From contig RPFO01000392.1 in assembly GCA_009746045.1 (NCBI GenBank), positions 2,773,681-2,837,680 on the forward strand: DNA of 64,000 bases. Reading direction: 5' to 3'. The notes under the pieces were generated by a model. It did no database searches. It saw only the letters and a program-made list of their open reading frames with translations, and was not told the origin of the DNA. Source of the DNA: Mesostigma viride (taxonomy: Eukaryota > Streptophyta > Mesostigmatophyceae > Mesostigmatales > Mesostigmataceae). Position 1 is the stretch's first letter. Every line of letters starts with the position of its first letter. Positions 55,901 through 64,000 of the stretch are shown in pieces. A program made the translations under genes and the position numbers.

Positions 55901-56375
55901 CCCCCTCATCCTCCATGGCCTGAATCTGATGGAAGACATCCACATCCAATGTGTCATGGACAGCTCCATGGAGAGCAGAACAATGAATCAGATGGGGGCA
56001 CGGGAATCAGGGCTGTTTTTTCTCACCAACAGGTCAGATTACATGTCCCTCACTTCCTGGTACAGCAGGCTACACCGCAGAAAACCTGGCAGCAGCAACT
56101 CAGCTGAATGTCGTGCTGTGGTGTCTGCTGCATTGCATGCTCGTTCCCTGCAGCACATGCTCACCTGGCTACAAACCCAGGCAGGCAGCACATGCAATGT
56201 AATCTCACATCTCTACACTGACAGCTTTTCTGTGATCAGTTTTCTAACCAAGAAATCTGTTTCTGCTGCTGTCCACACTGACTTGGATTGGGTGATCCTC
56301 AAACAGGAGGCCACCTATTTTTCCAGCTGGACTCATGTGGATGATGAGGACAACCCCGGCCAGCAGACGCTCTAA
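52775..56375 (+). pseudogene. pol: Copia-like pol, copy 1, frameshifted
   Basis: The order is integrase, protease-like, RT, RNase H. The first frame runs to 54535 and holds the integrase HHCC zinc site, DDE core and a GPV/GPF-like C-terminal module, then reaches the protease. There a lost G relative to copy 2 (about 54531) ends it. The second frame (54478-55620) has the rest of the protease, RT motif A (TDIKRAFLRGD) and the active site as WHGDD (Asp pair 55528-55533) where most copia elements have YVDD. The third (55611-56375) is RNase H, with Asp 55959-55961, the SAE glutamate and Asp 56220-56222. A 5-base gain near 56357 destroys the final NPADALTK seen in copy 2. Confidence 0.85.
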
Positions 56376-56827
56376 CGAAGCTGCGGGATGCTGCTGGCCT
56401 ACCAGCTCCTCTTTCAGAACATGAACCCCTATGATATCAGCGTCAGTGTTTGAATAAAGGACTGGCCATAGCACAGTACACAACCACCACACCCCCTTAC
56501 CACAGCGATAGCTGCTGGGCGCCATAAAATTCAACACATTCGTTGTGGGGTGTGAGTACTGGCTAGGTCAGATTTGTATCCATTTGCAGCTTGAGGACAC
56601 AAGCTTTGTATACACTTACTTAATGTGTGCTCCAATAACTGGCCAAACCAGCCAGCTGTGTACACCTTATTTAATGTGCAATATAACACCTGGCCAGAAC
56701 AGCCAGCTGTAACCAACCTGGCTCAACCAGCCATGTCTCTTTTGTACCCCTAATCAACTTAAAAACAATAACAATAATGTTGGGGGTGCAGACCTGCATT
56801 AAGAAATTAATAATAAAACAATACTGG

Positions 56828-57316
56828 AGTTAGTCTCCATGCTTTGCTGTAGACTAAGTCTCAAAGGCATTGTGAATACAACGTACATGAATAAGCCTTG
56901 TAAACCTACGTTGGTATGTGAATATAAATACCACGTGGGCTATGCAGATAGGAATGCTAGTCGAGTCGCATACGTTTCCCTAGATAGGTACTTTGGGTAC
57001 TGGGGTACGTGACAGATGTCAGTACCCAGTATACGTAGTGTCCTGTCATTGGACGGTACTAGAGTATCCTAGATAGGGACCGTACAGTTGCAGCGTGCAT
57101 TGATCTGTGATCACACGATGCAGTGACTAGACTGCTACCTGTCATCGTGCGGCCTCGGGCCAACGGTCTGCACCCAACGGTCACTGGCGGCGCAGCCAGT
57201 GTGAGGAACGTTGATAAAGGGTAAACCTATTTTCTAATGAACCAAGCAATTCATTGCTCTCAGCACACAGTGTTCTCAAGCAATATACCACGTCGTTCAT
57301 TTCTCATTTCCTAACT
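56828..57316 (+). repeat. LTR2, central, intact
   Basis: This 489-bp LTR runs from AGTTAG to CTAACT. It serves as the 3' LTR of copy 1 and the 5' LTR of copy 2. It differs from LTR3 by a few bases, such as an extra CA near 56884 and GTGTGAGG against GTGAGAGG. Confidence 0.92.
56923..56930 (+). promoter_or_regulatory. LTR TATA box with adjacent CACGTG
   Basis: TATAAATA is followed directly by CCACGTGG, a G-box core. The pair is the same in all three LTRs (31448-31455 and about 62961-62968). It is the probable promoter of the retrotransposon. Confidence 0.6.
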
Positions 57317-57375
57317 TGAATTTTATAAACGCTCTTCAGCAACATCAAACTCAACAACGGTTCAAACCGGACTGG

Positions 57376-57406
<31 letters not shown>

Positions 57407-58690
57407 AAAAGAGAAAAAGAAACTATATCTTGGGGATGACGATGATGATCAGCGTCGTCCGCCAGACAACAGGGCACCGGCTGATGTCGGTGCGCCTGCA
57501 TGCAATAACAACAAAACAAAAAGAAGACAAAGAAAAAGAAAACAAAAGAACAACCATGACAATACCAGCCAGGTGGAGGGTCCGGCTGCCGCGAGGCAGT
57601 CCGAACAACCCCCCTCCCCTGTGCGCCAGCCGGTGGCGGAGCCGGTTCCCCTACGGGGCACCGACCAACCCTCTTCCCCGGCGGCTGCGACAGCAGCACC
57701 CACTGCTGGAGCAGCCATGGCGGCGGCAATGCGGCAGGAAAACAACCCCCCAGGAGGCACCGGCCCCGCGCCGGCCCCTGGGGCTTCCAGCGTAAGCAAG
57801 TCCGTTGCTTTCTTTCCTCATGCATGCTCTGATATAATGCTCAAGAGCGGTGGCTATCTTTTCAACATATCATAACCAAACAGAAAGCTATCGCTGCAGC
57901 ATGAGGAGCATAGAAACGCTCCAGCTGTTATGTGATAAAAGCACTCCTGGCCTATCCCCATCGCCGGCGGTGGGCGGCCTGGGCTGGACGGCATATGCAA
58001 ACGAGACAAGTATCACAGTCCACCCCAACGTGACTTATCTGAATGAATGTCATGTCTTTTGAACGCAGATCTCCCCATTTTATTTGGGATGAGTGTAAGG
58101 GTATTGTTGCTTTCTTGGCAGCACAGCCTCTACCCTCTAGGGAGACTGTTGATCCTCTCTATGTCAGGGCTGAGGGCCCTTAATCAAACCCACTGCTGTC
58201 AACTCCCTAGACATGGAGCTTGCCCAGCCGCCGCACATAATCAATAACGCATGCAGTAGTGGCAGAAGCCATTACCAAACGCATGTACTTGCGGGTAAAG
58301 ACATGGCTGGTGCTAACGCTCAAGCAGCACCGGGAGGCAATAACAAGAAACACTAACAGAAAACAAACAAACAAACAAAACTGTTACCAAACCATGGTTG
58401 GTGTTGAGGCAGCACAGATGCTGTCCTCTCATTACAAGCAAACAAACGAAACTGTTACCAAACCATGGTTGGTGTTGAGGCAGCACAGATGCTGTCCTCT
58501 CACTGCAAACAAACAAACGAAACTGTTACCAAACCATGGTTGGTGTTGAGGCAGCACAGCTTCTGTCCTCTCATTACAAGCAAACAAACGAAAATGCTAC
58601 CAAACCATGGTGGGTTTTGAGGCAGCAAAGATACTGTCCTCTCAATCAATACAATGAACAAACAAGAAAAGCTGCGATTAATTAATTAAC
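57317..58690 (+). other. Copia leader, copy 2, uninterrupted
   Basis: This stretch gives the empty sites of both CACTA insertions. It has an A/G-rich run at 57376-57420. A proline/alanine-rich frame at 57573-57795 is probably gag N-terminal coding (RQSEQPPSPVRQP...). A GTAAGC donor lies at about 57791 and the 64-bp tandem units at about 58373-58640. No standard tRNA-Met primer site is seen after the LTR. Confidence 0.6.
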
Positions 58691-58721
58691 AATAACAACA
58701 ACAACAACGGCCCCACAGGGC

Positions 58722-58781
<60 letters not shown>

Positions 58782-58973
58782 AGGCAACCTGGCAACCCTG
58801 GAAGGGTCAGGTGCCTGAGGTGCTTCCAGACGGGGCACAGCCGCAACCAGTGCAACCACAACCCTACACTGGTCAACAATGTGGATCTCTGCCCAGGCTG
58901 CCACTACACGAGGCACAACCTGGCCAGCTCCAGGCAGCCGTTGCAACAGGCCTCGCTACCCAAATCAATGTGA
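58690..58973 (+). CDS. gag: Copia gag 3' end with zinc knuckle, copy 2
   Basis: Same knuckle and stop (TGA 58971-58973) as copy 1, after a shorter poly-Asn stretch. The gag and pol frames again differ by +1 and overlap by about 150 bases, so the arrangement is conserved and not a chance mutation. Confidence 0.7.
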
Positions 58974-61900
58974 GTTCTCTCACCTTGCTTACTCTGAGGA
59001 TGATGATCTCATTACCATTGGGGATGGCAGCCAGGGCATAATTGATTTTGAGGCAGCAACCTTACTGTCCTCCCAACACCCTGTACTGGAACCTTACATA
59101 AAAGCACTAACCCCCACTGTTGACAACTCCATAGATATCAAGGAGCTTGCTCATCAGCTGCACCTAGCCATGGGTCATGAAACAGTGGCTGAGGAACTGG
59201 CCAGACGGCTGGGGGGTAGTAGCATGGGAAAACCTCTCAGGAATGCAGTAAAACTGGCTAGACAACACTGTCAAGAATGTCAGTTTAATAACAGCCCCAA
59301 ACCTAAAAAATGGCATACTGCAACTCCTTCCACCACTAGAGGCATGATAGTGGGGGATGTGATGCACATCAACAAAGATGTCCAGCCCTACCTGATCCTA
59401 AAAGATTCATGGTCCAGGTTCACAGTAATGGAACCCCTACCTGGCATGTCTGCAGGGCAGCTACGTGTTGCACTCATGATTGCTTTACCCAGATTCTACC
59501 CAGTTGACAGAATTTTGCTTGATCAACAATTTTCTTGTCTGACTGACCTGGAAGGGTGTGAAGCAATAGAGATTGCTGGGCTGGAAGATCATGAGGGTCA
59601 GGGGGTCATTGAAAGAACCATCAGATCTGTCAAAACCCTACTAGCCAAAAATCCTTCCAAGGATGCTACTTCAGGGGTCTATTGTGACAGGGCACTCTGG
59701 TGTCATGAAATGTGCACAACCCTAAACATGAGACCTGTCTTGCATGCCAAGTGGGGTGAAGTAATCCCAGCAGGCCTGCAGGCAGGTGTATATCCCCCAG
59801 AGGTGATAGCACTGTACAACACTGCACGTGCACAAACCTCAGCAAAACTGGCAGAAAAAGATAAAACCCATCCCAGGCCAGTATTCCAAAAAGGTGATCA
59901 AGTTCTCTATTACAAGGAAAACAGCTTTGGTAAGGTTGGAACTTGGCTAGGTCCAGTTACCATCCGTGGATTTACCAAAAACAGCAAGACCGTGGAGGTC
60001 AAGCACAATATCAATGGGAAGCGTCACAGGGTGAGCTGTCATAGAATTAAGAAGTATTATTCTCCCATGGCAGACGTGCCTGGGGAAGAGTCTTTAAGCA
60101 TGGACTCACTACTTCTATCTGGCAACTCCAGCATGCCCAGCAGTAGCCCTGAGCCACCAATTACTGCTGTTGACAGCACCACAGCACCCTCTGTGAACCC
60201 TTCCACCCTCAGTGAAGCCAGGCCCACTTCACAACCTGGGGATTGCTTAACCAGGCACGAGGTAGCTGGGTTGGAAGCATTAGCTCAGCCCCAAGGCACC
60301 AAATTGTCTGCCAACCCTCCCGCTCTGAGGTCAAGATTGGCAGTCGCCTTGCAAGCATTACACAGGTCACATAAGCAACAAGCTGCTGTGGCCGAAGGGT
60401 TGGCAAAAGTCTCAGCTGTGTGCACTAGTCAGGACCCCTGGACCCTGGCAATAGACACTCAGGCACAGGTCAGTGTGATCAGTGCACAAGCCATCCCTGG
60501 TCTTGAGATTGCACCTTCATTTTGGGCACGGGTGCAGGATTTCTCAGGCCAAAGCTCACTGGATGTAGTGGGACAGGTGATGCTCCCTATACTTGGTATT
60601 CAGACACCCTTCCAGGTGGTGGAGGGGTACTCTGGTAACACCTTGTTGGGGGAACCTTTTGTATCCTATCCTGGGGTGCTTATCTCAGCTAATGAGCTCA
60701 GTGTCACAGGGGTGGGTGCAGTTCCTCTGGACCACTTTAAAATCCCTCTCTCCAGTATTGTCCCTGGTATGGATGCTGTCATCAAGGCAGTCAACACTCA
60801 GTATGCACCAGGGGAGATCCCTGATCTGGACAAGTTAGTGCACAGCCAGTTCCTCCATCCCTCAGCCTTTGGGCTGGGTAAGTGGGACATAGCCATGCAC
60901 TCACCCCACCAAATCTCCCACGTCATACAAGAATGCAAAACACAAAAAGGGTTTACCAAGTGGCTGATGGCCATTGTCCACCAAGCCAGGCAGGAATGGG
61001 TCCTGCCCAACCCCAAAAACCCTCAATACAAACCTCCTGTCACCCCTTCATGGGACGTGCCAGAGGGAGCCAAAAAGCTCAGATTAAAATTTGTTCTCAA
61101 ACAAAAACCACAAAAAGTGGGCTCCCCAATCTTCCATGCCAGACCATGTGTCACAGAATTAAAGGGGACATCCACACTGCCAAAAGGGGAAACCTACACA
61201 CCTGGGCTGCAACAAACCTCACTCAGGATCATGCTCTCCCTATTCCTCCACAACCTCAATGCAGGCCAAGACTATGTCTGCAAAGCCACTGATATTAAAA
61301 GGGCCTTCCTCAGGGGGGACCCAGAAAAGGCTGAATCTGTGTGGAAAGGGAAGGTGTACGTGGTAGACACCCCAGCTGTGTGGAAACCTTACATTGATGA
61401 GCCCCACCTTATCATCAACATTGGGGTGGAAGGGCTTGTCAGTGCCCCAAAATTTTCAGAGACTCAGCAGAGGAAGTATTCAAAAAGCTCAAGGCCACGT
61501 ATGATGACCTGGACCCATGCTTTTTTGTTGTACCCACCCCCTCTGGACTGCTGTTCTTTGTGTGGCATGGAGATGACCAACTCATTTGTGGGCCTAGAGC
61601 TGAGGTGGAAAATTTATTCAGCAGGTCCAGGAATCATATGAGATTGGCAAACAGGTGGAATTGAGCACAACCCCCATCCAGTTCTGTGGCATCATGTTGC
61701 AGCTGCACAGGCAGCCAGATCAGTGGGTCTGCTCTCTCTCTCCTCCTGCAGAATATATCCAAGATTGTCTAGATCTGCTGCAACAACTACCTCCCCTTAC
61801 ACATGTGTGCCACTGTTCAGGGCAAACTGGGGTGGTGGTCAGCCATCTGTGGGGCTCCCTTAGCTGTCATCAGCAGGGTCACCCATGATGTTCTAGTCAA

Positions 61901-62494
61901 GATAAAATGCAGTCACATCAGGAAGTTGGTCAATGACTGTCCCCCCCTCATCCTCCATGGCCTGAATCTGATGGAAGACATCCACATCCAATGTGTCATG
62001 GACAGCTCCATGGAGAGCAGAACAATCAATCAGATGGGGGCACGGGAATCAGGGCTGTTTTTTCTCACCAACAGGTCAGATTACATGTCCCTCACTTCCT
62101 GGTACAGCAGGCTACACCGCAGAAAACCTGGCAGCAGCAACTCAGCTGAATGTCGTGCTGTGGTGTCTGCTGCATTGCATGCTCGTTCCCTGCAGCACAT
62201 GCTCACCTGGCTACAAACCCAGGCAGGCAGCACATGCAATGTATCTCACATCTCTACACTGACAGCTTTTCTGTGATCAGTTTTCTAACCAAGAAATCTG
62301 TTTCTGCTGCTGTCCACACTGACTTGGATTGGGTGATCCTCAAACAGGAGGCCACCTATTTTTCCAGCTGGACTCATGTGGATGATGAGGACAACCCAGC
62401 AGACGCTCTAACGAAGCTGCGGGATGCTGCTGGCCAACAGTACCAGCTCCTCTTTCAGAACATGAACCCCTATGATATCAGAGTCAGTGTTTGA
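58819..62494 (+). pseudogene. pol: Copia-like pol, copy 2, longest open frame
   Basis: One frame runs unbroken to 61641 from its first ATG at 58879. It has integrase HLAMGH (59161-59178) and HCQEC (59266-59280), and core aspartates at 59356 and 59521 and glutamate at 59611, a D-x54-D-x29-E spacing. The integrase C-terminal module (WLGPVTIRGF) follows, then a protease-like domain with IDTQAQ (60451-60468) and LLGEPF (60643-60660), and RT motif A (D at 61291). A one-base loss at a C-run near 61447 shifts the frame before the RT active site. RNase H (61655-62494) keeps SAE, the first part of YTDS and NPADALTK, with a one-base loss near 62243. Both copies also share a frame change before RNase H, near 55594 and 61637. 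Confidence 0.88.
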
Positions 62495-62868
62495 ATAAAT
62501 GACTGGCCATAGCACAGTACACAACCACCACACCCCCTTACCACAGCGATAGCTGCTGGGCGCCATAAAATTCAACACATTCGTTGTGGGGTGTGAGTGC
62601 TGGCTAGGTCAGATTTGTATCCATTTGCAGCTTGAGGACACAAGCTTTGTATACACTTACTTAATGTGTGCTCCAATAACTGGCCAAACCAGCCAGCTGT
62701 GTACACCTTATTTAATGTGCAATATAACACCTGGCCAGAACAGCCAGCTGTAACCAACCTGGCTCAACCAGCCATGTCTCTTTTGTACCCCTAATCAACT
62801 TAAAAACAATAACAATAATGTTGGGGGTGCAGACCTGCATTAAGAAATAAATAATAAAACAATACTGG

Positions 62869-63352
62869 AGTTAGTCTCCATGCTTTGCTGTAGACTAAGT
62901 CTCAAAGGCATTGTGAATACAACGTATGAATAAGCCTTGTAAACCTACGTTGGTATGTGAATATAAATACCACGTGGGCTATGCAGATAGGAATGCTAGT
63001 CGAGTCGCATACGTTTCCCTAGATAGGTACTTTGGGTACTGGGGTACGTGACAGATGTCAGTACCCAGTATACGTAGTGTCCTGTCATTGGACGGTACTA
63101 GAGTATCCTAGATAGGGACCGTACTGCAGCGTGCATTGATCTGTGATCACACGATGCAGTGACTAGACTGCTACCTGTCATCGTGCGGCCTCGGGCCAAC
63201 GGTCTGCACCCAACGGTCACTGGCGGCGCAGCCAGTGAGAGGAACGTTGATAAAGGGTAAACCTATTTTCTAATGAACCAAGCAATTCATTGCTCTCAGC
63301 ACACAGTGTTCTCAAGCAATATACCACGTCGTTCATTTCTCATTTCCTAACT
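62869..63352 (+). repeat. LTR3, right end of the array
   Basis: This 484-bp LTR ends CTAACT, followed immediately by the target duplication GAGCC (63353-63357). A 4-base loss near 63125 distinguishes it from LTR1 and LTR2. Confidence 0.92.
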
Positions 63353-64000
63353 GAGCCCTTCTTGTACAGCATGACGCGGATGGTCGTCTGGCACTCAGCA
63401 GGCGGAGGCTCGTCAGAGAGCAGGACACGGTTGCAGAACGCCAGCAGAAGATCCCTAACCGCCAGATCAGGGGTCTTCAGCAGCTCAGCAGAAAGGTGGT
63501 CGGCACCGACCGCCGCATCGTACCGCAGGCGAGCAAGGGCGCCGTCCAATTCCTTCAAAGTGAAGGGGGGGACGACGTCGTCAGTGGCAAGGCAGCCCTC
63601 CTGCAAGGCGGGGACTTGGTAGTCCGCGGCCGAGGAGGGGGGCGCTGGCGGCGGCGGGGGTCCGGCGACCCCGAGGCGGGCGGCCGTCTCGGGGTGAAGC
63701 GGCGGGGGGGGGGCGCGAGCCCCACCGGTCAAGGAAACATTGTGGGCCAACCAGCGGTCAAGGCTGACCGGCGCCGTGCCGTCCCCCGTGTGCTCCACCG
63801 GGGACGTGCGCTGCCGCCGGCCGCCGAGCCGGTCGAGGTGGTACCACATGTCCTTGCCCTGGTTGCGAGCCTGGCAGGCCTTGGCATCCGCGATGCACTG
63901 GGCCGCCTCCGCTTCCTGAGCGTGCTCGTAGGCCGCCACGAGGGCGGCCTTGAGCACTGGTTTCTGCAGCGGGTCCCGGTTATGCTTGGCGGTGCCGGGC
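63353..64000 (-). mobile_element. Family A LINE, minus strand, displaced 5' part
   Basis: The minus strand encodes the ORF2 linker and start of RT (LDGALARLRYDAAVGADHLS..., RVMLYKKGS). It breaks exactly where the copia array begins and resumes at 29513. Homologous sequence on the plus strand lies at about 15560-16210. It runs off the window edge. Confidence 0.88.

Larger units (their letters stand above)
29514..63352 (+). mobile_element. Tandem copia-like LTR retrotransposon with nested insertions
   Basis: The structure is LTR1 (29514-31844, interrupted), internal 1 (31845-56827, interrupted), LTR2 (56828-57316), internal 2 (57317-62868), LTR3 (62869-63352), all in plus orientation. The whole is flanked by GAGCC. 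The LTRs end AGTTAG...CTAACT, a 6-bp inverted repeat, not TG...CA. Subtracting the two CACTA elements leaves internal 1 at about 5.57 kb against 5.55 kb for internal 2. The shared central LTR means either recombination between two elements or a tandem insertion product. LTRs differ only by scattered single bases and short indels, so the array is fairly young. Confidence 0.9.

Overview
This is nuclear DNA of a photosynthetic eukaryote, most likely a green alga. The only clear host gene is an intact light-harvesting chlorophyll a/b protein gene (22408-23393). It has one GT-AG intron and a TGTAA motif after the stop, as is usual for green algal polyadenylation. A prasinophyte-type alga with a large, repeat-rich genome would fit, but the species cannot be fixed from this sequence. 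Almost everything else is mobile-element DNA, much of it nested, or unrecognised repeat-rich coding DNA.

Layout. Bases 1-1080 are nearly pure pyrimidine. From about 1.1 to 11.5 kb lies a plus-strand run of unrecognised, partly duplicated and mostly frameshifted coding segments. Their introns and leader regions repeatedly carry one short GC-rich motif of the form TTGCGACGGCCGGCGTTTCT. The same motif recurs inverted in seven 72-bp units at 9.66-10.15 kb. From 12.5 to 20.3 kb there are several copies of one APE-type LINE family (family A). One is split by an element with a restriction-like endonuclease (RLE), another by a second LINE family (B). A 234-bp MITE, the LHC gene and a tRNA-like foldback occupy 21.5-24.3 kb. 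An ORF1-only LINE copy at 24.5-27.9 kb is split by two LINE insertions.

The right half is a single nested structure. A minus-strand family A LINE (27.9-29.5 kb, continuing at 63.35-64.0 kb) is interrupted by a copia-like LTR retrotransposon array, LTR-internal-LTR-internal-LTR (29514-63352), flanked by the 5-bp duplication GAGCC. Three insertions lie inside the first copy. An ORF1-only LINE sits in the 5' LTR, a 4.6-kb defective CACTA transposon lies at 32041-36673, and a 14.8-kb CACTA transposon lies at 36920-51695. Both CACTA elements have 2-bp target duplications. The larger one carries a six-exon transposase gene whose exons join in a single open frame of 1,054 codons, with a divergently transcribed unknown gene beside it. 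An RLE retroelement fragment lies in its fifth intron.

The most unusual features are three. The copia-like element has LTRs ending AGTTAG...CTAACT instead of TG...CA, and an apparent domain order integrase-protease-RT-RNase H. The giant CACTA looks intact. The intron-associated GC-rich motif system in the first 10 kb has no explanation I recognise. The LHC gene and the transposase are cleanly open, so the many frameshifts elsewhere are probably real decay rather than base-calling noise.
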